DNA of 64,000 nucleotides from Ignavibacteriota bacterium (GCA_002746605.1 PDPT01000037.1:62001-126000), one strand, 5' to 3'; positions 23,361-34,803 are shown, numbered from the stretch's first letter. Translations and numbers: made by a program. Notes: a model not told the origin generated them from the sequence alone.

Positions 23361-23582
23361 CTAATTTCTGTCTTCTAATTTTTCTACCTTTAACTTATCA
23401 ATATTTTTTACAAAATCTGCTTTGGAAGAATAACAAGAATGCTGGTTACCGCCTGAATCACAATGTCCGCCACCGCAACAACCCGAATTAGGTTTTTGTT
23501 TGTACTTACTGAAATAAAGTCCGCCCCAGAAAATTCCCACGGCAAAAATCATAACTAAAATTACTGCTAAAAATTGTAACAT
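23361..23582 (-). CDS. Small Cys-rich single-TM protein, possible NqrM-like Na+-NQR maturation factor
   Basis: N-terminal TM then GCCGGGHCDSGGNQHSC; immediately downstream of apbE. Confidence 0.55.
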   Translation of the reverse strand: MLQFLAVILVMIFAVGIFWGGLYFSKYKQKPNSGCCGGGHCDSGGNQHSCYSSKADFVKNIDKLKVEKLEDRN

Positions 23583-24650
23583 TTATTTACCTTCACTAAA
23601 ATATTTTTCAAAACTTTTGGTTGATAATTCAATAAATTTATTTTTTTTTCTAACAATCATAAAGACAGAAAGTTTCTCTTTTTGGGCTAACTCCATTCCT
23701 TTTTCAGGTCCCATTATATCTATTACCGTAGCAAAAGCATCCGCAATGGTACATTCTTCATGTATTACTGAAACGGAAGCAAGATTATGAGTAATCGGCT
23801 TTCCGGTTTTGGGATTAATCAAATGAGAATACCTGATTCCATCTTTTTCAAAATAGTTTAAGTAATCACCGGAAGTTGCAATGCTTTCACCGGATAGATT
23901 AACGACTTGTTGTAAATCAGTTGCATTCGGATTGGAAATACCAATATGCCATTTTTCACTAAATTGATTTTTTCCTTTAGTTCTAACTTCCCCGCCAATT
24001 TCTACCATATAATTAAAAAGACCTTGCTCTTCTAAAAATTCACCAACTTTATCTACTCCGAATCCTTTTGCTATGCTCGAAAGATCACAATACAAATTCT
24101 TATTGGTCTTTTTTATTTTAAAGTTAACGGTATCAACTTTTAAATAATTATATCCAATCTTTTTCTTAGCAATATTTATTTCTTCATCGGTAGGAATAAT
24201 TTTTGTTTTTCTATCAGTTCCAAAACCCCAAAGATTTACAAGAGGTCCAACAGTTACATCATAATATCCGTTTGTTAACTTAGATATTCGTAGAGCTTGA
24301 TTCATTACCAAAGAAAAATCTTTGGAAACATTAAACCAAGTAGTATCTTTTAACATATTGAATTGAGAAATTTCCGAACTATCAATGTAGGTTGACATTT
24401 GCAAGTTTACTTGAATAAGAAGACTATCAATTTTTATTTTTAAGCTTTCTAAATCACTCGCCTCTTTTTTTTCAATAATTTTAATTGAGTAGATTGTACC
24501 CATAGTTGTGCCGGTAAACTCGTAACTTTTTAACACTTCTTGCTGGCTACAACCTGGGAAAATAATTACTAAAAAAAATAAAATGAAAAATGAAAAATAT
24601 TTTGAATAAAATTTACTTTGAATTGTTAAGATTTTTTGTTCCATTTCCAA
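23583..24650 (-). CDS. apbE: FAD:protein FMN transferase (ApbE) lipoprotein
   Basis: Lipobox IIFPGCSQQ; FTGTTMGTIYSI, DLSSIAKGFGVDKV, YSHLINPKTGKPI. Confidence 0.93.
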   Translation of the reverse strand: MEMEQKILTIQSKFYSKYFSFFILFFLVIIFPGCSQQEVLKSYEFTGTTMGTIYSIKIIEKKEASDLESLKIKIDSLLIQVNLQMSTYIDSSEISQFNMLKDTTWFNVSKDFSLVMNQALRISKLTNGYYDVTVGPLVNLWGFGTDRKTKIIPTDEEINIAKKKIGYNYLKVDTVNFKIKKTNKNLYCDLSSIAKGFGVDKVGEFLEEQGLFNYMVEIGGEVRTKGKNQFSEKWHIGISNPNATDLQQVVNLSGESIATSGDYLNYFEKDGIRYSHLINPKTGKPITHNLASVSVIHEECTIADAFATVIDIMGPEKGMELAQKEKLSVFMIVRKKNKFIELSTKSFEKYFSEGK

Positions 24651-25090
24651 TTTTCATAATAATCCAAATTGGCAATTTTACTAAGTTCTTCAAAGTCTTT
24701 TGTTTTCTTTAGCAAGTGTGCTCTTGTAATATCGCCGGCAGAAAGAATACCAATATATTTTCCGTCTTTTTCAATAAGTAAATGCCTTAGTTTTCTCCCG
24801 ACACATTTATCCATCAGTTGGTAAATAGTATCTGTGTGAGATACACTTATAAGAGTTTTTGTCATAACTTCTTTTATTTTGGATTCTTTGGTATAAAATC
24901 CTTCAGTAACAACATTTCTCATTAAATCTCTTTCTGTCCAAATACCTTTTATTTCGTCATTTTCTTTAACGAGAATAGCACCTATCTTATGTTTCAACAT
25001 AATTTGAAGTGCATCGGCAACAGTTGAATTTATATCAACAGAAATAATCTCCGTACCTTTTTGTTCTAATATTTGAATTGCATTTATCAT
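24626..25090 (-). CDS. Tandem CBS-domain protein
   Basis: TVADALQIMLKHKIGAILVKEND and LRHLLIEKDGKYIGILSAGDI repeats. Confidence 0.88.
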   Translation of the reverse strand: MINAIQILEQKGTEIISVDINSTVADALQIMLKHKIGAILVKENDEIKGIWTERDLMRNVVTEGFYTKESKIKEVMTKTLISVSHTDTIYQLMDKCVGRKLRHLLIEKDGKYIGILSAGDITRAHLLKKTKDFEELSKIANLDYYENWKWNKKS

Positions 25091-25120
25091 TTTTTCTCTC
25101 TTATAAGTAAGGTTTGATAA

Positions 25121-25510
25121 TTATTTTAAAAATCTTATAGTTAAAGGATATCTATAAGCTTTACCGTCATAAGCATTAATAGCTGCAATAATTGACATAA
25201 TAAGAGCAAAGACAGCAATTACTATAAGCAAAACTATTCCTATTAACAATAAAATTAAAACCAATGAAACTAAAACATAAATTGTAATACTAATTTGAAA
25301 ATTTAACGCTTCTTTACCTTGGTCAGCCACAAAAGGAAATTCTTCTCTCTTTATAATCCAAATTAATAGCGGTCCAAAAATATTTCCAAATGGAATTACA
25401 AATCCTGCAAGAGCTGAAAGATGAGCAGCAAGTGCCCAGCTTTTTTCCTCATTTGAGTATTCTTGCGATGTAACAACTTTTTCGTTTTCTTCTGTATTAA
25501 AATTTTGCAT
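25121..25510 (-). CDS. DUF4870 domain membrane protein
   Basis: WALAAHLSALAGFVIPFGNIFGPLLIWIIKREEFPFVADQGKEALNFQIS... Confidence 0.85.
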   Translation of the reverse strand: MQNFNTEENEKVVTSQEYSNEEKSWALAAHLSALAGFVIPFGNIFGPLLIWIIKREEFPFVADQGKEALNFQISITIYVLVSLVLILLLIGIVLLIVIAVFALIMSIIAAINAYDGKAYRYPLTIRFLK

Positions 25511-25758
25511 AATTATATGAATTATGTTTAGTATTTGTTTAGTTATTTTAATTTATCAAAATACATAGTAAAATTTAAAATATCAAGTACTCTTACCATT
25601 TCAAATCTTAATGTTAAGGAAGACGCAATAAATTAAGTTTTTTATAAACATATCTGATTTTGTAATCTAGAAAATCATTTTTTTTGCAGAAGGTTATGGG
25701 AAACTCAAAAGTATTATTTAACCTAAAATTTAAGCTTATTTTTTTCTCCTGGTTTAAA

Positions 25759-26790
25759 TTACTTTGCGGTTGTTAATCTATATATTTTATTTGAAAATGT
25801 GTCATCAAAATTATAATGACCTATTAACACATATATACCCTCATCTTTGGCAACTATAGCATTTATTGCTAAATCTTCAGGTAAGCCCTCATTAAAAAAA
25901 TTAACCCAACTTTCTTTACTATCATCAAAATATAAAATACCACTATATAAAGTACCTACTAAAAGTGTATCTTCCTTGGTATCCATACATAAAGCTTTCT
26001 CTTTAAGTTCAGTATCTTTTATATGTGGGAGTTTATCTTTGTAAATAGTCCAGCCATATTTATCATCATAAGATAGAACCTTTCCTTTAGTCCCAACTAA
26101 TAATTGTTCTCCTAAAGAAAACATTGAATAGCAAGCACCAAAAGAGTAACCATTTTTTTTAATACCAATAGGCTTTAATATATCATTATCTAAATTTAAT
26201 TCAGCTACAAAATAACCAGTTATTATAAGTGTTCCTATATAGATTTTATTTTTATGCTCAATTATTTCATGGACAAAATAGGAAGTATTATAGTTTTCCG
26301 TTAAGTAATCATATTGATGACCATTTTTTGACAACTTTGAGAGACCACTTTTATAAGGCAATTGAGCTGTTCCTCCAATATAACAATCATTATTAGAAAA
26401 TAATAAGACCTTAGAATCTATAATATGTGGTTTAGAAATCTTATATTTTAAGTTAAGAGAATCGCCACTTTGATATAACAATTCATTAGTCATTGTTAAT
26501 ACAAATAAGGTATCATTATTAAACTCAAAATCAGCAATATAGTATGATTTAGCATCAATAATTAATTTCCAATCATTTTCGGTAAGTTGATAAATTTCAT
26601 GTAAAGTACTAAGATACAACTTATCCTTATGCTGTTTTATATTTTTAAGTTTTTTACCTGCTAAATCAAATGTAATATCTTCCCACTTATTTTTTTCTTT
26701 TATTGGCTCATTAGGACTTTTACAATACGAAGCACATAAAATAATTAAAGCTATAAGAAAAATCTTAGCTACTTTTTTATATATAAACAT
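25759..26790 (-). CDS. Hypothetical lipoprotein, repetitive beta-propeller-like
   Basis: Lipobox ILCASYC; repeated short beta-rich units (LYLSTLHEIYQL, DTLLVGTLYSGILYFDD, GIYVLIGHY). Confidence 0.5.
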   Translation of the reverse strand: MFIYKKVAKIFLIALIILCASYCKSPNEPIKEKNKWEDITFDLAGKKLKNIKQHKDKLYLSTLHEIYQLTENDWKLIIDAKSYYIADFEFNNDTLFVLTMTNELLYQSGDSLNLKYKISKPHIIDSKVLLFSNNDCYIGGTAQLPYKSGLSKLSKNGHQYDYLTENYNTSYFVHEIIEHKNKIYIGTLIITGYFVAELNLDNDILKPIGIKKNGYSFGACYSMFSLGEQLLVGTKGKVLSYDDKYGWTIYKDKLPHIKDTELKEKALCMDTKEDTLLVGTLYSGILYFDDSKESWVNFFNEGLPEDLAINAIVAKDEGIYVLIGHYNFDDTFSNKIYRLTTAK

Positions 26791-27336
26791 ATTGTTTTAA
26801 CTCTCCTTATTTATAAATTATTATGAATTTGTTTGGGTATAGTCTTTCTTGATTGTATTTTTCACACAAAATAAGGCTGCTAACCTATGAGACTATACTA
26901 TTATTTACTTAATCTTATTTCGATAGCAAATCCTCCATATTTATTATTTTAATGTTCCATTATAAATCAAATTTAGATCAGTTCGGAAATAAAAATGACG
27001 GCAAACATATATAATATTAAGCTAAAAGACAAGAAGAAAAAAACTTTGTAGAGTATTTGTGAGCATAAACAATTTAACTGTTTCATTTTAATTCATATTT
27101 AATTTCTTTTTATAAGAAATCTTTGAAAAATTGGTTTATGTAGAAAATATATTTAAGTATTATATTACATTTATCCATTGATTAATGAACGAAATTTCAT
27201 CTCTCAGATTCTCTCCCAAAAGACCCTCAGGGAGAAAACAATCAGTCATCTTAACTAAGGGAGACGGACAGAATGATAACAATTTTTTTTAAGAAGTTTA
27301 TGTAAGCACATTATATTTTCTTTAAATTGCTTGAGA

Positions 27337-28572
27337 TTACCCACCAAAATCATCTAAGAGAATATTTTCTCTTTCAACACCTAGATTTTCCAACATTTGA
27401 ATAACTGCATTGTTCATCATTGGCGGTCCGCACATATAGTATTCACAATCTTCGGGAGCAGGATGATCTTTTAGATAATTCTCAAAAAGTACTTGATGAA
27501 TAAATCCGGTATAACCTTTCCAATTATCTTCGGGTAAAGGTTCGGAAAGAGCAAGATGCCATTTGAAGTTATCGTGTTCTTCTTGAAGTTTATCGAACTC
27601 ATCATTATAAAAAGATTCTCGCAAGCTACGAGCACCGTACCAAAAAGACACTTTCCTTTTGGTGTCAAGTCTTTTAAGTTGATCAAAAATATGTGAACGC
27701 ATAGGAGCCATTCCGGCACCACCACCGATAAATACCATTTCGGCATCTGTATCCTTAGCAAAAAATTCTCCGTAAGGTCCGGATATTGTAACTTTATCGC
27801 CTGGTTGCAGATTAAAAATAAAAGAAGACATTTGTCCGGGTGGAACATCGGGCATTCTTGGAGGAGGCGAGGCAATACGAACATTAAGCATAATTATTCC
27901 TTTCTCTTCGGGATAATTAGCCATTGAATAAGCTCTCAGAACATCTTCATTAACTTTTGAGACATATTTCCACATATTGAATTTATCCCAATCTCCTCTG
28001 TACTCTTCGCCTATTTTAAAGTCTGAATAGTTAACCGTATGAGGAGGAGCTTCAATTTGAATGTAACCGCCGGCACGAAAATCAACGTTTTCGCCTTCAG
28101 GCAATTGTAACACTAATTCTTTTATGAATGTTGCAACATTATTGTTTGACTTAACTGTACATTCCCACTTTTTAATATCAAAAACTTCTGCAGGAACTTC
28201 TATTTTCATATCGTTTTTTACGGCAACTTGACAAGATAATCTGTAATCGTTTCTAATTTGTTTTCTATTAAGTTTAGAAGTTTCTGTTGGAAGAACATCA
28301 CCTCCCCCTTCCAAAACTACGCACTTGCATTCACCGCAAGTACCGCCACCGCCGCATGCCGAAGGTAGATAAACTTTATTATCCGCCAAAACATTCAGTA
28401 ATTTACCACCAATAGGAACTTCGATGGAATTTTCGGGGTTATCGTTAATTGAAATTGTAACATTTCCACTTGGAACCAACTTTGATTTAGCAAATAGAAT
28501 AACTATCACTAAAAACAAAACTATGAGCGTAAACATGATTACGCCAAGAAAAATTAAACTTATTCCTTCCAT
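27337..28572 (-). CDS. nqrF: Na+-translocating NADH:quinone reductase subunit F
   Basis: [12 protein letters not shown] 2Fe-2S motif; [17 protein letters not shown] reductase domain [17 protein letters not shown]. Confidence 0.96.
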   Translation of the reverse strand: MEGISLIFLGVIMFTLIVLFLVIVILFAKSKLVPSGNVTISINDNPENSIEVPIGGKLLNVLADNKVYLPSACGGGGTCGECKCVVLEGGGDVLPTETSKLNRKQIRNDYRLSCQVAVKNDMKIEVPAEVFDIKKWECTVKSNNNVATFIKELVLQLPEGENVDFRAGGYIQIEAPPHTVNYSDFKIGEEYRGDWDKFNMWKYVSKVNEDVLRAYSMANYPEEKGIIMLNVRIASPPPRMPDVPPGQMSSFIFNLQPGDKVTISGPYGEFFAKDTDAEMVFIGGGAGMAPMRSHIFDQLKRLDTKRKVSFWYGARSLRESFYNDEFDKLQEEHDNFKWHLALSEPLPEDNWKGYTGFIHQVLFENYLKDHPAPEDCEYYMCGPPMMNNAVIQMLENLGVERENILLDDFGG

Positions 28573-28581
28573 TAAAAACCT

Positions 28582-29193
28582 CTATAATTGAATTCCGGAA
28601 AACAGCATAAAAGCAATTGCCATTAAACCTACAGTTATAAATGTTATTCCCAAACCTTTTAATCCGGCAGGAACATTGCTATATTTCATTTTTTCTCTAA
28701 TTCCGGCAAGAGCAATAATTGCTAATGCAAAACCTACACCCGAACCAAGCCCGAAAACAACACTTTCGGGAAAGTTATAATTTCTTTCTACCATTAGAAG
28801 TGAACCACCAAGTATAGCACAGTTTACGGTAATCAATGGTAAAAATATACCAAGGGAATTATACAAAGATGGTACATAGCGATCCAAAGTCATTTCCAAA
28901 ATTTGAACCATTGCTGCAATAACACCAATGTAGGTTAACAATCCGAGAAAAGTTAAATCAACACCTTCCAAACCAGCCCAAGCAAGACTTCCTTCTTTAA
29001 GAATGTTATTATAAATTAAATTGTTTATCGGCATTGTTATAGCTTGAACAACAACCACAGCTATACCAAGACCAATTGCCGTTTCAACTTTTTTGGAAAC
29101 CGCAAGAAAAGTACACATACCCAAGAAGAAGGCAAGTGCCATATTTTCTATAAAAATTGATTTTATAAATAAACTTAAATAATGTTCAATCAT
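28582..29193 (-). CDS. nqrE: Na+-translocating NADH:quinone reductase subunit E
   Basis: [30 protein letters not shown]; operon order. Confidence 0.95.
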   Translation of the reverse strand: MIEHYLSLFIKSIFIENMALAFFLGMCTFLAVSKKVETAIGLGIAVVVVQAITMPINNLIYNNILKEGSLAWAGLEGVDLTFLGLLTYIGVIAAMVQILEMTLDRYVPSLYNSLGIFLPLITVNCAILGGSLLMVERNYNFPESVVFGLGSGVGFALAIIALAGIREKMKYSNVPAGLKGLGITFITVGLMAIAFMLFSGIQL

Positions 29194-29194
29194 T

Positions 29195-29815
29195 TTATTC
29201 CTCTTCTACTTGCTCAGGTTTGAATGTTCTAATCAACCAAATAATAATGCCGATTAAAAAGAAAGCACTCGGAGGCATTAAAAACATACCGTTTGATTGA
29301 TACCAACCGCCATCTGTAGTTAATGGTAAAATTGAAAAACCTAATAATTTGCCGGAACCGAATAGCTCTCTGATAAATCCTACAACCAATAAAATAAAAC
29401 TATATCCCAATCCATTACCAATTCCATCTAAGAAACTTAAAACAGGCTTATTTTGAAGTGCAAAAGCTTCAGCTCTACCCATAACAATACAGTTTGTAAT
29501 AATTAACCCTACATAAACAGATAGCTGTTTACTTACATCATAAGCGTATGCTTTGATAAGCTGATCTGCTATGATTACCAGCGATGCAATAATTGTCATT
29601 TCAACTAAAATTCTTATACTGCTCGAGATATGATTTCTTAAAAGACTTACAAAAAAATTAGAGAAAGCCACAACCAATGTTACAGCAATTGACATAACCA
29701 AAGCTGTTTCTAATTTGGACGTTACAGCAAGTGCAGAACATATTCCAAGAATCTGTAATCCTATAGGATTGTTATTAAAAATCGGGTCAAGTAGAATTTC
29801 TTTATATTTTTTCAT
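29195..29815 (-). CDS. nqrD: Na+-translocating NADH:quinone reductase subunit D
   Basis: [33 protein letters not shown]; operon order. Confidence 0.95.
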   Translation of the reverse strand: MKKYKEILLDPIFNNNPIGLQILGICSALAVTSKLETALVMSIAVTLVVAFSNFFVSLLRNHISSSIRILVEMTIIASLVIIADQLIKAYAYDVSKQLSVYVGLIITNCIVMGRAEAFALQNKPVLSFLDGIGNGLGYSFILLVVGFIRELFGSGKLLGFSILPLTTDGGWYQSNGMFLMPPSAFFLIGIIIWLIRTFKPEQVEEE

Positions 29816-30611
29816 TATTACTTCCCTCTTTTAATTTTGTTATAAACGGCTTATAACCGTTTTCACCTAACCAAAAATGTACGAGATTATCAACACCGCG
29901 AGTTGTTAAAGTTGAACCTGATAAACCATCAATTTGATATGAAGCTTTAGGACTATCTTTATCAACCTGCCCTTTTATAACTTCAATCTTCACATTCCAG
30001 TTATCATCGTATGCTTGTTTACCAACCCATTTGGATTTCCACTTTGGATTATCAACTTCGCCGCCTAATCCGGGTGTTTCACCATGTTCATAAAATGTAA
30101 ATCCTTTGATAGTCTGTAAATTATTATCCAAAGCTATAAAGCCGTACATTGTTGACCATAAACCCTTTCCATAAATTGGAAGGATATATTTTGAAACTTT
30201 ATTTTTTTTATCTAAAACTTTGTAAATAGCTACTTCTTTGGGCATTCTTTTTATCTTGGCTATATCTTCGGAAGCAGAAATTTCTTTTCCGTGTTTTTTA
30301 CTGTTTGCAACGTCTTTAATATTAAAGTTTTCTACATTCAGAATTTCATCATATTCGCTTTTGGGAACAACATCGCCGGTTTCAAGATTAATTATTTCGC
30401 CTTTAATTTTTTCTTTGTAAGTATCACCGATATTTGTTGAACCTTCTTGATATAAATCGCCAGCAATAAGAATATTTTTTAACAAGTCCAATTTTTTATT
30501 TTGCTCTTGGATTGGTTTTAATCCAACAGCGGCAGAAGAAACGAAAATAGCAGCTACAAAACATAATGCAACCACAACACCAATTGTTTTTGTAATAGTC
30601 TCAGATGCCAT
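29802..30611 (-). CDS. nqrC: Na+-translocating NADH:quinone reductase subunit C
   Basis: [39 protein letters not shown] attachment region. Confidence 0.95.
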   Translation of the reverse strand: MASETITKTIGVVVALCFVAAIFVSSAAVGLKPIQEQNKKLDLLKNILIAGDLYQEGSTNIGDTYKEKIKGEIINLETGDVVPKSEYDEILNVENFNIKDVANSKKHGKEISASEDIAKIKRMPKEVAIYKVLDKKNKVSKYILPIYGKGLWSTMYGFIALDNNLQTIKGFTFYEHGETPGLGGEVDNPKWKSKWVGKQAYDDNWNVKIEVIKGQVDKDSPKASYQIDGLSGSTLTTRGVDNLVHFWLGENGYKPFITKLKEGSNNEKI

Positions 30612-31803
30612 CTCTACTTAATCTCCGTTTTATATTTTGATTTATAAATATCTTATCGATAATCGGGGCAAAAACATTACCGAATAGAATTGCAAGCATC
30701 ATTCCTTCAGGAAAAGCAGGATTTACGACCCTTACTAGCACAACAAGAATCCCAATTAATAATCCGTATAAATATTTTCCATTCTTTGTCATTGCAGCAC
30801 TTACAGGATCGGTAGCCATAAAGACAGTTCCGAATGCAAAACCTCCAATTACAAAATGCCAATGAGGAGCAAGAGCAAACATCGGGTTTGTTGAGCTTCC
30901 TACAGCATTCAAAATTAATGACGTTACCACCATACCGAGTACAATACTCAGCATAATTCTCCATGAACCAATTCTTGTAACTATTAAAATTACAGCTCCA
31001 ATTAGAACAGCAAGTGCAGATGTTTCCCCCATAGAGCCGGGAATTAATCCTACAAACGAATCCCACCAAGTTACAGTTACAGCTAAGTTTTTGTCGGCAA
31101 ATTCAGCAAGTGGAGTTGCTCGACTTAAACCGTCAACTGCAAGCCAAACTTTATCACCTGAAATTTGTGCCGGATATGCAAAAAATAAAAATGCTCTTGC
31201 GGTAAGTGCCGGATTCAAAATATTCATTCCAACTCCGCCAAAAACTTCTTTACCTATTACAACTCCGAAAGAAATACCAATTGCAACCTGCCAATAAGGA
31301 ATATCGGGAGGAAGAATTAAAGGAAACAACAAACTCGTTACCAAAAATCCTTCTGCTATTTCGTGATTTCTTACCGATGCAAATAATGCTTCCCAAAAAC
31401 CACCGACTGCAATCGTAACAAAATAAACAGGAAAAAAATATAAGGCTCCGTGCACCATATTTCCCAATATACAATCAGGATTAAATCCAATCCCGAGTGA
31501 ATTTATTACATATTGCTGCCAGTTAGTCATTTCAAAATTGCTAAGTTTTGCAATTGCAAGATTTGCTTGCAATCCTGTGTTATACAATGCCATTATTACC
31601 GTTGGGATAAGAGCAATTACAACCCAAAACATCATTCGTTTAAGGTCTAATGCATCTCTAACATGCGGACCGGAAGATGTTCTTGTCGCAGTAGAATATA
31701 AAAAAGTATCTATTGCGTCATATAGTGGATAGAGTTTTTCTAACTTTCCACCTTTTTCAAACTGTTTTTCAGTTTTGTCTAAAATATTTCTAAGAAATTC
31801 CAC
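30601..31803 (-). CDS. nqrB: Na+-translocating NADH:quinone reductase subunit B
   Basis: Polytopic, [31 protein letters not shown]; operon order. Confidence 0.95.
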   Translation of the reverse strand: MEFLRNILDKTEKQFEKGGKLEKLYPLYDAIDTFLYSTATRTSSGPHVRDALDLKRMMFWVVIALIPTVIMALYNTGLQANLAIAKLSNFEMTNWQQYVINSLGIGFNPDCILGNMVHGALYFFPVYFVTIAVGGFWEALFASVRNHEIAEGFLVTSLLFPLILPPDIPYWQVAIGISFGVVIGKEVFGGVGMNILNPALTARAFLFFAYPAQISGDKVWLAVDGLSRATPLAEFADKNLAVTVTWWDSFVGLIPGSMGETSALAVLIGAVILIVTRIGSWRIMLSIVLGMVVTSLILNAVGSSTNPMFALAPHWHFVIGGFAFGTVFMATDPVSAAMTKNGKYLYGLLIGILVVLVRVVNPAFPEGMMLAILFGNVFAPIIDKIFINQNIKRRLSRDGI

Positions 31804-33152
31804 TACCCTTCCTTATCAATTAAAGTTAAATTTCTTCTAAGGTTATTACCATGATCTATTTTTGAAGGACAGACATAAGTACATAATGCCAAATCTTCTT
31901 CATCTAATTCTAAACAGCCGAGTTTTTCAGATTCTTCAACATCATTAACGGCAAGAGAACGCAAGAGAAAAGTTGGAAGAATATCAAGAGGCATAACTTC
32001 TTCGTAACTTCCATTTGGAACTATGGCTCTTTTGCCTCCATTAAGCGTAGATGTAAAATTGAATTTTTTATCGGGAGTTAGGCTGGAAAGCAAAACTTTT
32101 TTAATGGAAAAGAGTTTGGAACTCGGCACAACCCAACCTAAAAAATCTCTTTGAGTTGCTTCTTCAATAGCTGTAACTTGTTGATGATATCTGCCAAGGT
32201 ATGCTTCTTCTTTTGTAGCTTTTCTTCCGCTGAGAACAGAACCCGAAATTATTCTTTGTTCACCATCTGCTATTTCATTTTCGGTTAAGTCAAATAACGA
32301 AGCTCCTATTCGAGTTTTAATATAACCCGGTTTTTTAACTGAAGGTCCTGTAATTGCTACAGTTCTTTCAACGTTTATTTTTCCGGTCGTAAACAAATCG
32401 CCAATCATTGCAACATCTTGAGCGTTTATATACCAAACTTTTCTATTTCTTCCTACAGGCGAAAGGAAATGAATATGTGTGCCTGCAAGACCTTTGGGAT
32501 GAACCCCGCTAAATTCTTTGGTTAACAAATTATTTAATTCTACTTCCGGAATATTACTTCCCTTTTCTTTACACAGAAAAACTTTCCCATCAGTAAGCTT
32601 AGAGACAATCCTCAATCCGTTTTTGAAACTATTTTCTTTACTTTTCAAGATTTTTTCTAAAGACGGAGCATTTGGATTAGAATCAATTGCAGTAACAAAA
32701 ATATTGCTTGGTGAATGTTCCGGATCAGCAACCTTACTAAAAGGTCTTTCTCTCAATGAAATCCAAACACCCGAGTCAAGTAATTGTTGCTTTACTTCTT
32801 CTCTATCAATAAATATAATTTTGGCTTCTTCATACGAGTTAAAGGTTACTTCTTCATCCCCCGATAGTTCAATTACTATAGACAAAAATTTTCTTTTTTC
32901 GCCTCTGTTTATTTCAACAACTTTACCTGCACCCGGAGATGTAAACTTAACACCTGCCATTTTTTTATCGGTAAATAAAAGCTGACCTAATTTAACAGTA
33001 TCACCTTCATTTACCGCCATAGTTGGCTTAAGACCAATATAATCATTTCCTAAAAGAGCAATTTTTTTTACATCTTTTGTAAGGTTTACTTGAGTTGAAG
33101 GTTCACCGTTTATTGGTAAGTCCAACCCTTTTTTAATATTAATAACACTCAT
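31803..33152 (-). CDS. nqrA: Na+-translocating NADH:quinone reductase subunit A
   Basis: [48 protein letters not shown]. Confidence 0.95.
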   Translation of the reverse strand: MSVINIKKGLDLPINGEPSTQVNLTKDVKKIALLGNDYIGLKPTMAVNEGDTVKLGQLLFTDKKMAGVKFTSPGAGKVVEINRGEKRKFLSIVIELSGDEEVTFNSYEEAKIIFIDREEVKQQLLDSGVWISLRERPFSKVADPEHSPSNIFVTAIDSNPNAPSLEKILKSKENSFKNGLRIVSKLTDGKVFLCKEKGSNIPEVELNNLLTKEFSGVHPKGLAGTHIHFLSPVGRNRKVWYINAQDVAMIGDLFTTGKINVERTVAITGPSVKKPGYIKTRIGASLFDLTENEIADGEQRIISGSVLSGRKATKEEAYLGRYHQQVTAIEEATQRDFLGWVVPSSKLFSIKKVLLSSLTPDKKFNFTSTLNGGKRAIVPNGSYEEVMPLDILPTFLLRSLAVNDVEESEKLGCLELDEEDLALCTYVCPSKIDHGNNLRRNLTLIDKEG

Positions 33153-33597
33153 TACTTTTACGCTATTATCCGATATGTTTTATATTTGTTATTTTATTTT
33201 AAATTTAAAAATACGTTAATACTAATTGAGTATCAAGATTTTTTACGAAGTTGACAATTTAATTATATTATGCAAATAATAACATTTATAAAAATTTACA
33301 TAGAGTAAGTTAACTATGTCGGTAAATTATTTAATTAATTTGCTTTTATATAGCTAAAAGAAGAGGTTATAATTTTGCAACTTGCAACTATATTTCTTAA
33401 AAACTGTATTCTACAAAAATTTATTAAATCCTATCAATTGCAACTTCATTTTATTAAACAATTTACAAATCGTTTGCTTAATTCTTTTCCACTTTTTATG
33501 AAACTTTATACTTAAAATTTTAATTTGATGTTAATTTTGGGATGGTTTAATATTCTTCTTATTTAGTTGCAAATGAAGAAAAAATTGTAAAGAAGTA

Positions 33598-33623
33598 AAA
33601 AAAAGCCCCTCAAATTGAGGGGC
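33598..33623 (-). terminator. Rho-independent terminator of tonB
   Basis: Perfect stem gcccctcaa/ttgaggggc at 33605-33623; minus-strand T-tract corresponds to A-run before 33605. Confidence 0.85.
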
Positions 33624-33630
33624 GAAAAAT

Positions 33631-34284
33631 TTAATTAAGCTTAAATAATATTGGTATTGAAACTTGAACTTTTACCGGTTTACCTCTTTGTTCACCCGGA
33701 CTAAATCTTGTTTTCATTACCGCAGCTACAGCTGCTTCATCACAACCGGCACCAATACCTTTAACTACTTCAGCTTTACGAACAGTTCCGGTTTCATCAA
33801 CAAATGCTTTCACGAAAACTCTACCTTGAACACCTGCACGTTTAGCAATTTCGGGATAGATGATGCGTTTTTGAATTCCTGCAATACCGCCTATAGGTTG
33901 AGGCATTTTTTCAACTGCTACAAAGAAATCAGGAGCTACTTCTTCTTCCTCTTCAACCGGTGGAGGAGGCGGTGCCGTAACTTCTTCATCCATATCAATT
34001 TCCGTGTCTTCAATTTCAATGTCTTCCAATTCTTCATCTGCAGGTGCTTCAATTGGAATTGGAGGTTTTGGTGGTGGTGGTGGAGCCGTTTCTTGTTTTG
34101 TAATTTCTACATCTTCCATTTCAACTAACTCTTGCGGAGCTTCAACTGCAAGTTCTTCCGCTTCCACACGTGGAAAAAACTTAAATGCTAATATCATTAC
34201 TAATAATGCTAATGCTATACTGATCTCAAATACTCTTCTATATTTGAGTTTTAGATCAACTTTTGGGTTCTTTGGTAATGCCAC
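33631..34284 (-). CDS. tonB: Energy transducer TonB
   Basis: N-terminal TM, proline/glutamate-rich spacer PPPPPKPPIPIEAP, C-terminal YPEIAKRAGVQGRVFVKAFVDETGTVRKAEVVKGIG. Confidence 0.94.
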   Translation of the reverse strand: MALPKNPKVDLKLKYRRVFEISIALALLVMILAFKFFPRVEAEELAVEAPQELVEMEDVEITKQETAPPPPPKPPIPIEAPADEELEDIEIEDTEIDMDEEVTAPPPPPVEEEEEVAPDFFVAVEKMPQPIGGIAGIQKRIIYPEIAKRAGVQGRVFVKAFVDETGTVRKAEVVKGIGAGCDEAAVAAVMKTRFSPGEQRGKPVKVQVSIPILFKLN

Positions 34285-34386
34285 TGTATTTCTCCCTTAA
34301 TATAAAAAGAATGTGTATTATTTAACTACAACTTATAAAATCATTTGATAATAATCAATTGAATATTTTTTTTACAACAGAAATTC

Positions 34387-34803
34387 TTAATTTGTTTCTA
34401 AATTTATTTCTTTTTTCTCCAAATATTTTAAGAACAAACAAGAAATTCCAATTCCAACTATGCTCCCTAAAAAATCAGCTAACCAATCATGAATATCTGC
34501 CGACCTATTTGGGACTAACAACTGATGAAGTTCATCTATAACTCCATAAATTGAACATATTAGAACTGTTCCCAATACAAAATACTTTTTAAGAAATTTC
34601 CTTTTGTCTTGAAAATAAAAATTGAGTGATAATAAAAAAGCAAGACCTAGATAAGCTCCAAAATGTTTTATCTTATCACTTACTTCAAAAATATCGGTAA
34701 TGTTATCCGAAGGCAAAGAAGTACCAATAAATAAAATTAGCCAATAAAGTATTAGAGGTAAGACCAATACTTTAAATTTATTTTTTTTTATGTAATTATA
34801 CAA
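34387..34803 (-). CDS. VanZ-like family membrane protein
   Basis: LPSDNITDIFEVSDKIKHFGAYLGLAFLL... and GVIDELHQLLVPNRSADIHDWLADFLGSIVGI. Confidence 0.88.
   Translation of the reverse strand: MYNYIKKNKFKVLVLPLILYWLILFIGTSLPSDNITDIFEVSDKIKHFGAYLGLAFLLSLNFYFQDKRKFLKKYFVLGTVLICSIYGVIDELHQLLVPNRSADIHDWLADFLGSIVGIGISCLFLKYLEKKEINLETN

Noticed and set aside
27212-27235. Imperfect hairpin tctccc...gggaga as a terminator for nqrF
   Set aside because: Short stem, large loop, no T-tract, about 100 nt from the nqrF stop.
27471-27884. 137-aa minus-strand ORF in another frame of nqrF
   Set aside because: Overprinted entirely on nqrF with no plausible start context or domain.
32518-32985. 155-aa plus-strand ORF antisense to nqrA
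   Set aside because: Shadow ORF produced by AT-rich codon usage; no family features.
34004-34300. Plus-strand ORF encoding a Gly/Ser-rich protein (IGGFGGGGGAV)
   Set aside because: It is the antisense reading of the proline/glutamate-rich TonB spacer; low-complexity artefact.
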